From contig CAVSIZ010000013.1 of assembly GCA_963728125.1 (NCBI GenBank), forward strand, positions 310,001-374,000: a stretch of 64,000 nucleotides of DNA. Reading direction: 5' to 3'. The position numbers were made by a program, and so were the translations under genes. This document shows, piece by piece, positions 42,721-52,247 of this stretch; the first letter of the stretch is position 1, and every line of letters starts with the position of its first letter. This DNA is from CAWDCV01 sp963728125 (GTDB lineage: Bacteria; Actinomycetota; Actinomycetes; CAWDCV01). The notes under the pieces were generated by a model that made no database searches, had not been told where the DNA came from, and saw nothing but the letters and a program-made list of their open reading frames with translations.

Positions 42721-43572
42721 ATGAAGTCGGCCCGGATCAGCGACCTACTGCGACTTCCCGAGGGTGCTGTCGACTTGACATCGATGGATACCCGCTCCAC
42801 ACCGGGGGCACCTGGAGACAAGGCGAAGACGACATCGAAGTTCGAAGCGCTCGGGGGCCGGCTGTCCGATCTCCAGGAACGTCTCTACGCGGAGGGACGC
42901 TCCGGCGAGCGGCGCAGCGTTCTCGTCGTCCTGCAGGGCATGGACACCTCCGGGAAGGGCGGCACCATCGAGCACGCGATGGGGTTCGTCGACCCGCAGG
43001 GCGTGTCGATCAAGGCGTTTGGACCACCGACTCGCGAAGAGCTGTCTCACGACTTCCTCTGGCGTATCCGCGCAGCGCTGCCAGGCCCAGGCATCATCGG
43101 CATCTTCGATCGATCGCAGTACGAGGACGTGCTCATCGTCCGCGTTCATGACCTGGTGCCTCGGTCGGTGTGGAGCCGTCGCTACGCGACCATCAACCGC
43201 TTCGAAAGCCGCCTGGTCGAACGGGGCGTCCGCGTCATCAAGGTGTTCCTGCACATCTCGCTGGAGGAGCAACGCGAACGATTGCTCGCCCGCCTGGACG
43301 ATCCGACGAAGCACTGGAAGTTCAATCCGCGCGATCTCGATGAGCGGCTGCTCTGGTACGACTACCGCGCGGCGTACGAAGCAGCGCTCGAGCGCTGCAA
43401 CACCGCAGCGGCCCCCTGGTACGTCGTTCCCGCCGACCGCAAGTGGTACCGCAACTGGGCGATCTCGCAGCTGCTCGTCGAGCAGCTCGAGGACATGGAC
43501 CCGCAGTGGCCGGCCGCCGACTTCGATGTCGACGCCGCTCGCACCCGCCTGCTCACCGAACAGATCGGCTAG
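42721..43572 (+). CDS. Polyphosphate kinase 2 family protein
   Basis: A 283-residue P-loop kinase that uses polyphosphate to phosphorylate nucleotides. Walker A is VVLQGMDTSGKGGTIEHAMG (about residue 75), lid/second motif FDRSQYEDVLIV, and basic polyphosphate-binding stretches KHWKFNPRDLDERLLW and ADRKWYRNWAIS. The N-terminal LLRLPEGAVDLTSMDTRSTPG is the usual extension of actinobacterial PPK2 proteins. It is transcribed against treX-treY-treZ, its 5' end beside treZ and its 3' end overlapping treY by four bases. Nucleotide preference (AMP or ADP) cannot be read from the sequence. Confidence 0.92.
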   Translation: MKSARISDLLRLPEGAVDLTSMDTRSTPGAPGDKAKTTSKFEALGGRLSDLQERLYAEGRSGERRSVLVVLQGMDTSGKGGTIEHAMGFVDPQGVSIKAFGPPTREELSHDFLWRIRAALPGPGIIGIFDRSQYEDVLIVRVHDLVPRSVWSRRYATINRFESRLVERGVRVIKVFLHISLEEQRERLLARLDDPTKHWKFNPRDLDERLLWYDYRAAYEAALERCNTAAAPWYVVPADRKWYRNWAISQLLVEQLEDMDPQWPAADFDVDAARTRLLTEQIG

Positions 43573-45983
43573 GAGAGCTCGTCGCGGACGAGTAGTGCGA
43601 CCGGAAAACCGTCGAGCAGGTCTGCCACCTCGACGTCGCCGCTAAACGTGGCGCCGGTGAAGCAGTGCCGGAACGTTCCCGCGGGAAGCGACAGCGTCGT
43701 TGCCTGCCAGCCGCCGATGCGCTCGAGCGACACCGTCAGCCGAGGCACCGCTGTCACGACTGCTCCTGCACGGGCGAACGCGACGAGATGGTCCCGGGCC
43801 AGTCCGTCGGCGTACAGCGGCACGTAGTCGCCCTCGACCCCGAACCAGTCCGGATACTGCCGGCGCAGCCGAAGCGTCGTCGACGTGACAACCATCTTCT
43901 TCGCGTCGTCGCCAGCGACGTCGGGTGAGGCCAGCAGGTGCCGTCGCCGCAGGTAATCGACCGGCCGACGATTGTCGGGATCGACAAGCGAAAGGTCGGC
44001 GATCTCCGTCCCCTGATAGACGTCAGGAACCCCTGGCATCGTCAGCTGCAGCAACTTCTGTCCCAGCGCATTAGCCGCGGCAACCGGAGCAAGATTCGAG
44101 ACGAAGTCGTCGACATCCGCGATCAGTTGGCTGTCAGTGAGAACGCTCGTGGCAAAGGCGCGAAGGGCGTCCTCGTACTCTGCGTTCGGCTCGGTCCACA
44201 CGGTGTGCAGCTTCGCTTCGCGCGCGGCCTTGAGGACGTACGTTTCCATCCGATCGACGTCGATGGGCCACGCGCCGACGAGCGTCTGCCAGAACAGGTA
44301 CTCCAACGTCGCATCCGCCCAGCCTTGAGCGTTGCGGTAAGGCTGTGCTTGCGCTCTCCATCGCGTGACGGCCTCTCCCCAGGCGTCGGGGAGCTCTGTC
44401 AGCGCGTACAGCCGGGCTCGTACGTCCTCGCTCCGCTTGGTGTCGTGCGTCGACAGCGTGGTCATGGCGTCGGGCCACTCCCGCTGACGATGCAGCGCCG
44501 CCTCGTGAAAGGCGGCGACGCTAAATCCGAAGCTGCTCGGTGACCCACCGACCTCGTTGAGCGCGACGAACCGGTTCCAGCGGTAGAACGCGGTGTCCTC
44601 GACACCCTTGGCCATCACAGGTCCGCAGGTTTGCTGAAAGCGCACGACGAACTCGTCGAGCAGCGGCGATCGGCCGCGCTGCCCGAGCGCGAGCTCGCGC
44701 AGATGCAGCAACGCCACGGCGGCGCCGCCGCGCACCGTACGCGAGGCTCGTTCGACAGCGAGATCGACCTGCGCTACAGCAACGTCCGAGGGCTCCCTGC
44801 CGGGGACGACGTACGCGCGATAAACAGGAAACGCGACGAGCAGCTCTTCCAGTGCGGTTCGCCACGACCGGCGCGTCACGTCACGCAGCACCAGGTTCTC
44901 GCGACCGATGCGCAGGAGCACCTCAACCAGCCGGCTCACCTCCGCCGCGAGCAGGCGGGAGACGATATCGCGCTTGGATTGCGTGGCAACGACGCTGAAG
45001 TCGGACGAGTCATTGGTGAGAGACGCGTAGAGCGAGGTCAGCGAAGATTCAGCGGCCGGATCGACAAAGACACCACCAACGACGTGCAGCGCGTCGTATC
45101 CGGTCGTTCCGGCGCAGCTCCAGTCGGGAAGCCGCTCCTCGGCTTCAAGAATCTTCTCCACGACGACCCAGCAGCCACCGGTTCGCTCATGCAGTGTCTC
45201 GACATACGCCGCTGGATCGTGCAGCCCATCGGGATGGTCGATGCGGAACCCATCGACGACACCGCCATTCACCAGGTCGAGCAGCAGCTCATGGGTGGCG
45301 TCGAAGACCCCGGGTTCCTCGACGCGAACGGCGATCAGCGACGCAACGTCGAAGAAGCGGCGGTAGTTGAGCTCCTCGACACCGACCCGCCAGTCGGCGA
45401 GCCGGTAGTGCTGCGCTTGCACCTGCGCTGGCCGCGCCAGGTCGCTTGTGCCCGCGGCCAGGGGGAACTCGTGGTTGTAGTAGCGCAGTGTCGACCCGTC
45501 AACGAGCAGCTCACCAGCGTCGACGGTGTCGCCGATGGACGACCCCAGGACGGGCATCAGGATGCGTTGCTCCTGCGCGTTCCAGTCGATGTCGAACCAG
45601 GCAGCCCCGGGGGATTCGCGACCGTCGCGAAGCACTGTCCACAGCCGCCCGTTCAGGCGCTCTGGTGTCGGTATGGCCATGTGATTGGGAACGACGTCGA
45701 CGATGACCCCGAGACCGTGCTGGCGCAGCGTCGACACCATGGCGGAGAACCCGTCTGCTCCACCCAGCTCGTCGCTGAGCCTGGCGTGATCGACGACGTC
45801 GTAGCCGTGGGTTGATCCGGGTACTGCTTGCAGCACCGGCGACAGGTACGCGTGCGACACGCCGAGATCGGCGAGGTAGTCGGCTAGCGCCGCAACGTCG
45901 GCGAAGCCGAACGCGGACGACAGCTGCATCCGGTACGTCGAGCGAGGGGCGGCGTGCCCGTTCGCGGGAAGGTGCGACGGCAC
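43569..45983 (-). CDS. treY: Malto-oligosyltrehalose synthase
   Basis: Converts the reducing-end linkage of maltodextrins to an alpha,alpha-1,1 bond, forming maltooligosyl trehalose. The 804-residue GH13 protein shows STYRMQLSSAFGFADVAAL, YLSPVLQAVPGSTHGYDV, DVVPNHMAI, nucleophile aspartate in VDGFRIDHPDGLHDP, VVVEKILEAEERLP, and TLSTHDTKRSEDVRAR near 520. GTG 45983 begins 3 bp after treX. It receives debranched chains from TreX and passes product to TreZ. Its 3' end overlaps the antiparallel ppk2 by four bases. Confidence 0.96.
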   Translation of the reverse strand: MPSHLPANGHAAPRSTYRMQLSSAFGFADVAALADYLADLGVSHAYLSPVLQAVPGSTHGYDVVDHARLSDELGGADGFSAMVSTLRQHGLGVIVDVVPNHMAIPTPERLNGRLWTVLRDGRESPGAAWFDIDWNAQEQRILMPVLGSSIGDTVDAGELLVDGSTLRYYNHEFPLAAGTSDLARPAQVQAQHYRLADWRVGVEELNYRRFFDVASLIAVRVEEPGVFDATHELLLDLVNGGVVDGFRIDHPDGLHDPAAYVETLHERTGGCWVVVEKILEAEERLPDWSCAGTTGYDALHVVGGVFVDPAAESSLTSLYASLTNDSSDFSVVATQSKRDIVSRLLAAEVSRLVEVLLRIGRENLVLRDVTRRSWRTALEELLVAFPVYRAYVVPGREPSDVAVAQVDLAVERASRTVRGGAAVALLHLRELALGQRGRSPLLDEFVVRFQQTCGPVMAKGVEDTAFYRWNRFVALNEVGGSPSSFGFSVAAFHEAALHRQREWPDAMTTLSTHDTKRSEDVRARLYALTELPDAWGEAVTRWRAQAQPYRNAQGWADATLEYLFWQTLVGAWPIDVDRMETYVLKAAREAKLHTVWTEPNAEYEDALRAFATSVLTDSQLIADVDDFVSNLAPVAAANALGQKLLQLTMPGVPDVYQGTEIADLSLVDPDNRRPVDYLRRRHLLASPDVAGDDAKKMVVTSTTLRLRRQYPDWFGVEGDYVPLYADGLARDHLVAFARAGAVVTAVPRLTVSLERIGGWQATTLSLPAGTFRHCFTGATFSGDVEVADLLDGFPVALLVRDELS

Positions 45984-45986
45984 CGT

Positions 45987-48098
45987 TCAGCCAACGCGGC
46001 GGAACACGAGCAACGACCGGGCCTCGACGTCGACGGTCCCGCCCGCCTTGCACAGCGGCCGATCGGCGACGAGCGGTGCTGCGGTGTCCAGCGCAACCTC
46101 CCAGAGTTCGCCGTACTTCTTCGGCGGCAGCGTGAAGACGGTGTCGTCGTAGTGGGCATTGAACAGCAGCAGAAAGGAATCGTCCCGCACTCGAGTGCCG
46201 CGCGCATCGGGCTCGGAGATCGCGTCGCCGTTGAGGAACATCCCCATCGACAGCGCATGACCACCGCTCCAGTCGGCGTTGGCCATGTCGTCGCCCGAGG
46301 GTGTCAGCCACTGGATGTCGGTGAGGCCGTCTGGGCTGCCGTAGATGGGACGGCCGCGGAAGAACCGCCGCCGCCGGAACACCGGATGCTCGGCGCGCAG
46401 CCGCGTCACGGCCTCGGTGAACTCGCGAAGCGTCCAGTGCTCGCGCACGTCGGCCCAGTCGACCCAGGTGATCTCGTTGTCCTGGCAGTAGCCGTTGTTG
46501 TTTCCGCGCTGCGTACGTCCGAGCTCGTCGCCGTGGGACAGCATCGGAACGCCCTGCGATAGGAACAGCGTGGCGATGAAGTTGCGCTTCTGCTGCTCGC
46601 GCAGCGCAACGACCTCGAGATCGTCGCTCGGTCCCTCGACGCCGCAGTTCCACGAGCGATTGTGCGACTCGCCGTCGCGGTTGCCCTCACCGTTGGCTTC
46701 GTTGTGCTTCTGGTCGTACGACACCAAGTCGTGCAGCGTGAAGCCATCGTGAGCCGTGACGAAGTTGATGGAGGCGTGCGGGCGCCGGCCGTCATCCTTG
46801 TAGAGGTCGCTGGACCCGGTCAGCCGGAACGCGAACTCGCCCAGCGACCACGGCTCGCCCCGCCAGAAATCGCGCACGCAGTCGCGATACTTCCCGTTCC
46901 ACTCCGTCCACAGCGGCGGGAAGCCGCCGACCTGGTAGCCGCCCTCGCCGAGATCCCACGGCTCGGCAATGAGCTTCACCTGCGACACGACCGGGTCCTG
47001 TTGGACGAGGTCGAAGAATGCGGAGAGGCGGTCGACTTCATGGAACTGGCGGGCCAGCGACGCCGCGAGGTCGAAGCGGAACCCGTCCACGTGCATCTCG
47101 AGCACCCAGTAGCGCAGTGAGTCCATGATCAGCTGCAACACGTGCGGGTGCCGCATCAGCAGCGTGTTCCCGGTGCCGGTCGTGTCGTAGTAGTGCTCTG
47201 GGTCGCCGTCGACCAGCCGGTAGTAGGCGGTGTTGTCGATACCGCGGAAGCACAGGGTGGGCCCCAGCTCGTTGCCCTCTGCGGTGTGGTTGTAGACGAC
47301 GTCGAGGATGACCTCGATGCCGGCTTCGTGCAGTGCGCGCACCATCCACTTGAACTCGAGCACCTGCTCGCCGCGTTGCCCCGCCGATGCGTAGGTGTTG
47401 TGTGGGGAGAAGAAGCCGATCGTGTTGTAACCCCAGTAGTTCGACAGCCCGCGCTCGACGAGCAGGCTGTCCTGGACGAACTGGTGCACCGGCATCAGCT
47501 CGACAGCGGTGACGCCCAGCTTCTTGAGGTGGTCGATCATCACCGGGTGCGCCAGCCCGGCGTAGGTGCCGCGGATGTCTTCAGGGATGTCAGGGTGCTG
47601 GATCGTCAGGCCCTTGACGTGCGCCTCGTAGATGACGGTCTCGTGGTAGGGCGTGCGGGGATGGCGGTCGTTCTGCCAGTCGAAGAACGGGTTGACGACC
47701 ACCGACTTCATCATGTGCGGGGCGCTGTCCTCGTCATTGCGACGTGACCGATCGCCCAGGTCATAGCTGAACACTGAAGGGTGCCAGTCGATCTGGCCCT
47801 CGATGGCCTTGGCGTACGGGTCGAGCAGCAGCTTCGACGGGTTGCAGCGTTGTCCGCGCGCCGGAACGTACGGGCCGTGGACGCGAAAGCCGTACCGCTG
47901 GCCAGGCTGGATGCGGGGCACGTAGCCGTGCCAGACGAAACCGTCCATCTCGGGCAGCGTGACGCGCGTCTCGGCGCCCTCTTCGTCGAACAGGCAGAGC
48001 TCGACGTCCGTACCTACTTCGGAGAACACCGCAAAGTTCGTGCCGGCCCCATCGAAGCTCGCACCCAACGGGTACGGCGTGCCGGGCCAGATCTCCAT
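45987..48098 (-). CDS. treX: Glycogen debranching enzyme (TreX/GlgX)
   Basis: Cleaves alpha-1,6 branches of glycogen so that linear chains can enter TreY-TreZ. The 703-residue GH13 isoamylase-type protein has an N-terminal CBM48 (PYPLGASFDGAGTNFAVFSE), ELMPVHQFVQD, WGYNTIGFFSPHNTY, DVVYNHTAEGNELGP, nucleophile in VDGFRFDLAASLAR, acid in LIAEPWDLGEGGYQVG and FVTAHDGFTLHDLVSY. ATG 48098 is taken over the longer frame because family proteins begin near EIWPGTPYPLG. It heads the treXY transcript, with treZ displaced beyond ppk2. Confidence 0.95.
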   Translation of the reverse strand: MEIWPGTPYPLGASFDGAGTNFAVFSEVGTDVELCLFDEEGAETRVTLPEMDGFVWHGYVPRIQPGQRYGFRVHGPYVPARGQRCNPSKLLLDPYAKAIEGQIDWHPSVFSYDLGDRSRRNDEDSAPHMMKSVVVNPFFDWQNDRHPRTPYHETVIYEAHVKGLTIQHPDIPEDIRGTYAGLAHPVMIDHLKKLGVTAVELMPVHQFVQDSLLVERGLSNYWGYNTIGFFSPHNTYASAGQRGEQVLEFKWMVRALHEAGIEVILDVVYNHTAEGNELGPTLCFRGIDNTAYYRLVDGDPEHYYDTTGTGNTLLMRHPHVLQLIMDSLRYWVLEMHVDGFRFDLAASLARQFHEVDRLSAFFDLVQQDPVVSQVKLIAEPWDLGEGGYQVGGFPPLWTEWNGKYRDCVRDFWRGEPWSLGEFAFRLTGSSDLYKDDGRRPHASINFVTAHDGFTLHDLVSYDQKHNEANGEGNRDGESHNRSWNCGVEGPSDDLEVVALREQQKRNFIATLFLSQGVPMLSHGDELGRTQRGNNNGYCQDNEITWVDWADVREHWTLREFTEAVTRLRAEHPVFRRRRFFRGRPIYGSPDGLTDIQWLTPSGDDMANADWSGGHALSMGMFLNGDAISEPDARGTRVRDDSFLLLFNAHYDDTVFTLPPKKYGELWEVALDTAAPLVADRPLCKAGGTVDVEARSLLVFRRVG

Positions 48099-48152
48099 GA
48101 CCGTTCCATCTTCCCGGCAACAGGCGCACAAACCGAATCGAGGGGCCCGCGA

Positions 48153-49342
48153 TCAGGGGTCGAGCAGCCCCACGACGTCGCCGACGACGATCACCGCTGG
48201 CGGCTGGACGCCCCGCTCGGCGGCAAGAACGGCGATCGTGTCGAGGTCGCCAATCGTCGTGCGTTGGGTGGGGGAGTAGCCGGATTCAACGATGGCCACC
48301 GGCGTCGTGGGTGGCCGGCCGTGCAGCATCAGCTGGCGGGCGAGCAGCTCGATACGGGCAACCGCCATGAGCAGCACGAGGGTTCCCTCTGTCGCCGCCA
48401 GCGTCGCCCAGTCGAGATCCTCGTCATGGCCGGACAGCACGGTCACCTGAGAGGCCAGGCCGCGGTGCGTGACCGGGATGCCCGCCGCAGCGGGTACGGC
48501 GAACGCGCTCGTCACTCCGGGAACCACCTCGCAGGGCACTCCCGCCTCGCGGCAGGCGCGCAGCTCCTCGAATCCTCGCCCGAGGACGAACGGATCCCCG
48601 CCCTTGAGCCGCACGACCCGCTGGCCCGCCTGCGCCCGCTCGACGAGCAGCGCGTTGATCTCCTCCTGGGTAAGGGTGTGCGCATGCGCCGCCTTGCCGG
48701 CCTCGATGACCTCGACGGCGGGGTCGAGCTCGTCCAGCAGTGTCCGGGGAGCGAGCCGATCCACGACGACGACGTCGGCCTCAGCGAGCAGGTGCCGTCC
48801 GCGGGTGGTGATGAGTCCCGGGTCGCCGGGCCCGCCGCCGATGAGCGCGACTCGCCCCTGACTGGTGGCGCGCCGCGGCCGGACCGGCAGCCGACCGGTG
48901 TCGAGGAGCAGCTGGATGGCGTTACGAATCGCAGCGGCTCGGCGCGGATCGCCGCCGCCCCCGACCGCGACAGTGACGTCGCCGGCCCGAGCAACGGCCG
49001 GGGTCCACGCGGACGAGGAGCTTCGCGTCGTCGGCACGGATGCACCAGACGCGTGCGCGCTCCGCCGCCGCGGCGACAGCCGCATCCGTCGTCCGGTCGC
49101 CCGTACAGGTGTGGACGAGCCAGGCACCGCCGAGGTCGCCCTCGGCGTACTCGCGCGGGTATCCACCGCACGCCGTGGACCACCGCGGCGAGGTCCTCGC
49201 ACAGCCATGGCGCAACCACGTCGACGTGCGCGCCCGCGGTCAGCAGCCCGGCAACGCGGCGGGCCGCGACCGGTCCGCCGCCCACCACGACGACTCGGCG
49301 CCCGGAGACGTCGAGCGTGAGCGAATAAGAAGGACCAGTCAC
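48153..49342 (-). pseudogene. cysG: Siroheme synthase (dehydrogenase-ferrochelatase/uroporphyrinogen-III methyltransferase), frameshifted twice
   Basis: Makes siroheme for the sulfite reductase encoded in the same cluster. From GTG 49342, one frame gives SGRRVVVVGGGPVAARRVAG (NAD loop) to GVRWIPAR; the sequence continues in a second frame from REYAEGDLGGAWLVHTCTGD to IRADDA, and in a third from SSSSAWTPAVARAGDVTV through the methyltransferase domain (GGGPGDPGLITTRG, VVRLKGGDPFVLGRG, VPGVTSAFAVPAAAGIPVTH). Breaks are near 49151-49158 (short CG run two bases short) and 49020-49024. The methyltransferase domain is intact. The start overlaps the permease stop (GTGA). Confidence 0.85.
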
Positions 49343-50223
49343 GGGCGAGACAACAGCCCTCGCGTCCGCAGCACCCGACGCTCCAGGGGACGGAATGCGA
49401 CCGCGTCGACGATCATGCCCATCACCAAGATGAGGATGACCGTCAAGATGACGAGGTCCATGGCGGCGAGGTCGCGGCCGCGCTGCAGCAGCTGACCGAA
49501 GCCGACGCCGAGCTGCGGCGACGCCGCGATGATCTCGGCGGCCATCAGCGAGCGCCACGCGAACGCCCAGCCCTGCTTGAGCCCCGCGAGGTAGCCCGGG
49601 AACGCCGCCGGCAGCAGCACGTGCCGAGCCGAGGTGAGACCGGTGGCACCGAGTACCTGTCCCACGCGCAGGTACAGCGGCGGAACCTGGTCGAGGCCGG
49701 ACACCAGGCCGGATGCGATCGAGGGCACCGCGCCCATGAGGATGACGAAGTACATCGTGGCGTCGGTAAGACCGAACCACAGGATGGCGACGGGCACCCA
49801 GGCGACCGACGGCAGGCTCTGCAGGGCGCTCAGGATCGGTCCGACCGCGGCGCGGATGAAGCGAACCCGCGCGACGAGCAGGCCGAGCGGCGTCGCGACC
49901 ACGATGGCGGCGAGGAAACCGATGATGCCGCGGCTCATGCTGGTCCAGATGGCCTGCTGCACCACTCCGTCGCTCCAGGCCGCGGTGAACGTGTTCCACA
50001 CGTCGATCGGCCACGGAACTGCGTACCGCGGCTTGAGCCCGGACCAGGCGACCAGCTGCCAGCCGAGGAGGACGACGGCGATCGCGATGACCGGGGGAAG
50101 GACCGTACGCCGCAGCCGCGTGCCGATGCTGACGTGGGTACGCGTGTCGAGCGAGAGCGCGTCGAGCCCCGCCTCCAGCGAGGCGAGATCGTCGGGGCGC
50201 CGGGTGCCGGTTTCAGTCTGCAT
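49339..50223 (-). CDS. ABC transporter permease (SsuC/TauC type, sulfonate/sulfur uptake)
   Basis: A 294-residue permease with about six membrane segments. The cytoplasmic coupling loop reads LGATGLTSARHVLLPAAFPGYLAGLKQGWAF in part, and SLPSVAWVPVAILWFGLTDA is characteristic of the SsuC/TauC branch. With the ATPase and binding lipoprotein upstream it forms an importer likely for aliphatic sulfonates or another sulfur source, as inferred from neighbours sir, cysH and cysG. ATG 50223 overlaps the ATPase gene by 11 bp; the stop overlaps cysG by four. Confidence 0.9.
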   Translation of the reverse strand: MQTETGTRRPDDLASLEAGLDALSLDTRTHVSIGTRLRRTVLPPVIAIAVVLLGWQLVAWSGLKPRYAVPWPIDVWNTFTAAWSDGVVQQAIWTSMSRGIIGFLAAIVVATPLGLLVARVRFIRAAVGPILSALQSLPSVAWVPVAILWFGLTDATMYFVILMGAVPSIASGLVSGLDQVPPLYLRVGQVLGATGLTSARHVLLPAAFPGYLAGLKQGWAFAWRSLMAAEIIAASPQLGVGFGQLLQRGRDLAAMDLVILTVILILVMGMIVDAVAFRPLERRVLRTRGLLSRP

Positions 50224-51001
50224 GGCGACGGATCTCCTGACGAAGGTGCTCGGTGATCTCCGCGGACAGCGCTGAGACGCCGGGGGATTCGAGGCGCCGC
50301 TCGCCCTCGATCTCGACTGGCCACTCCCGCACGATGCGGCCCGGGCGGGAGGACATGAGCAGCACGCGCTGACCTAGCCGGACCGCCTCACGCACGTTGT
50401 GCGTGACGAAGATGATCGAGATCTGAGTCTTCGCCCAGATGCGCATCAGCTCCTCGTGCAGCACGTCGCGGGTGATGGCATCCAGGGCGGCGAACGGCTC
50501 GTCCATGAGCAGGACGTGTCGTTCCTGGGCCAGCGCCCGGGCGAGCGCGACGCGCTGGCGCATGCCGCCGGACAGCTCGTGCGGGCGAGTGCCGTACGCG
50601 TCGCCGAGGCGCACCAGCTCCAACAGCCGGCACGCCTCCGCGCGACGTTCCTGCCGCGCCACCCCGCGAAGTTGGAGTGCGAGCTCCACGTTGCGCCCGG
50701 CGGTGAGCCACGGGTACAGCGCAGGCTCCTGGAACATCAGCCCGGCTCCACTGCCATTCAGGTGGACCGTGCCACTACTCGCGGGTTCGAGCCCGGCGAC
50801 GATGTTCAGCAGCGTCGACTTGCCACATCCGGATGCGCCGAGCAGCGACACGAACTCGCCGTCCTGCACGTCGAGGGAGACGCGATCCAGGACGAGTGCG
50901 CTCGCGTCGCCGAAGGTCTTGCTCACCCGGTCCAGCCGGACGGCCGGGCCGGGTGAGCTCGCCACCGGAATACCGGTGGCGTCGGCAGCTTGCATGGCCA
51001 T
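50213..51001 (-). CDS. ABC transporter ATP-binding protein (SsuB/TauB type)
   Basis: A 262-residue ABC ATPase: Walker A LLGASGCGKSTLLN, Q-loop LMFQEPALYPWL, signature ELSGGMRQRVALARAL, Walker B HVLLMDEPFAALDA and H-loop VTHNVREAV. This is the nitrate/sulfonate/taurine import subclass. Start is not certain: ATG 51001 and ATG 50995 are in frame and neither has a good ribosome binding site; the first leaves 14 bp to the binding-protein stop. It energises the adjacent permease. Confidence 0.92.
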   Translation of the reverse strand: MAMQAADATGIPVASSPGPAVRLDRVSKTFGDASALVLDRVSLDVQDGEFVSLLGASGCGKSTLLNIVAGLEPASSGTVHLNGSGAGLMFQEPALYPWLTAGRNVELALQLRGVARQERRAEACRLLELVRLGDAYGTRPHELSGGMRQRVALARALAQERHVLLMDEPFAALDAITRDVLHEELMRIWAKTQISIIFVTHNVREAVRLGQRVLLMSSRPGRIVREWPVEIEGERRLESPGVSALSAEITEHLRQEIRRHAD

Positions 51002-51015
51002 AGGTGATAACACGA

Positions 51016-52110
51016 TTAACCTGAGCCGCTGGCGCCGAGGCCTCCGTCGCTCACCGCGGCGATTCCGCGCGACTCGAGAATCTCGTTGAGCGCAGCGAGG
51101 TCGTAAATTCCTCGCAGCTCGGGCTTCTCGATCAGTCCTGCGTCGGCGGCGTCCGCGGCCGACTTTTCCAGGCTGCTTGCGATCGGGTCGAAGGTGATCG
51201 TGAGGTTGTCCCAGGCACGGTCGATGACCTCCTGCGGCAGGGGCTTGCCCGCCAGCTCGGCGATCTTTGCGTTGACGTCGGTCTTGGCCTGGTCCTGGTT
51301 CTCGTCGATCCACTGGGTGGCCTCGACGTGACCTTCGAGCAGGGCCTGCACCGTCCCCGGGTACTGATCGAGGAACTCGGTGCGGACGATCAGGTGCGTC
51401 GTCACGAACTGACCCTCGGGCCACAGCGTCGCCTCGTCGACCAGTACCTTCGCGCCGGCTTCGAGCACGAGGCGCGACGCCCACGGTTCGGGCAGCCAGG
51501 CGCCCTGGATCTCGCCGTCACGGAACAGCTGCAATGTGGTGGCGTTCTCCGTCGGGGAAATGGTGACGTCGCCGCCACCCTCGACCGAGGTCTCCAGGCC
51601 CTCTTCCTTCAGCCACGCGCGCAGCGCAACGTCCTGGGTGTTGCCGAGCTGCGGCGTGGCAAGCGTCGTGCCGCGTAGATCCTCTGCGCTGTTGATCTCG
51701 GGCTTCACCACGAGTGCCGCGCCCCCGGATGTGGTCCCGGCAATGATGCGAATGGCTTCACCGTTGCTCTTGGCGAAGGCGTTGATCGCCGGGTTGGGGC
51801 CGATGTAGCTCGCATCCAGGCTCTCGCCGAGCAGCGCCTCGATCGCGGACGGACCGGCGTTGAACACCTGCGTCGTGAGCTTGGTGTCGCCGAGGCTGGT
51901 TTCAAAGAAGCCCTCGGTCACCCCGACGAGAGGGGTGGCGTGAGTGACGTTGGCGAAGAAGCCCAGCCGTAGCTCCTGCGCTGCTGCCGGTTCACTCTCT
52001 GCGCCGGACTGCTGCGCGGGCTCGTCGCTGTCGGACCCGCACGCGGCCGTCAGTGCCAGCAGAGCGGCGGCCGCGGTGAGAGCCACGAAGCGAGGTGGGC
52101 GTAAGGACAC
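51016..52110 (-). CDS. ABC transporter substrate-binding lipoprotein (SsuA/TauA type)
   Basis: A 364-residue exported lipoprotein. GTG 52110 follows AGGAG with 7-base spacing and gives a signal ending LLALTAAC (lipobox). The mature domain has LRLGFFANVTHATPLVG, FNAGPSAIEALLGESLDASY, IAGTTSGGAALVV and ATPQLGNTQDVALRAW, the NMT1/SsuA-like fold for sulfonates and related ligands. It is the first transporter gene, downstream of cysH by 137 bp; that gap shows a TTGACA-like hexamer on the minus strand but no clear partner box. Confidence 0.9.
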   Translation of the reverse strand: MSLRPPRFVALTAAAALLALTAACGSDSDEPAQQSGAESEPAAAQELRLGFFANVTHATPLVGVTEGFFETSLGDTKLTTQVFNAGPSAIEALLGESLDASYIGPNPAINAFAKSNGEAIRIIAGTTSGGAALVVKPEINSAEDLRGTTLATPQLGNTQDVALRAWLKEEGLETSVEGGGDVTISPTENATTLQLFRDGEIQGAWLPEPWASRLVLEAGAKVLVDEATLWPEGQFVTTHLIVRTEFLDQYPGTVQALLEGHVEATQWIDENQDQAKTDVNAKIAELAGKPLPQEVIDRAWDNLTITFDPIASSLEKSAADAADAGLIEKPELRGIYDLAALNEILESRGIAAVSDGGLGASGSG

Positions 52111-52247
52111 GATGGAACTCCTGACGTGCTGCCGGACAATGTCAACCAAGCGTATTGGCAAAGTGGGCTTTCGTGATGGCACTTCTGTTAAATCTCCTTG
52201 CGTGACTGGGGCGTGATCGAGGGACTGCTCGGGTGATCTGTGCGGAC

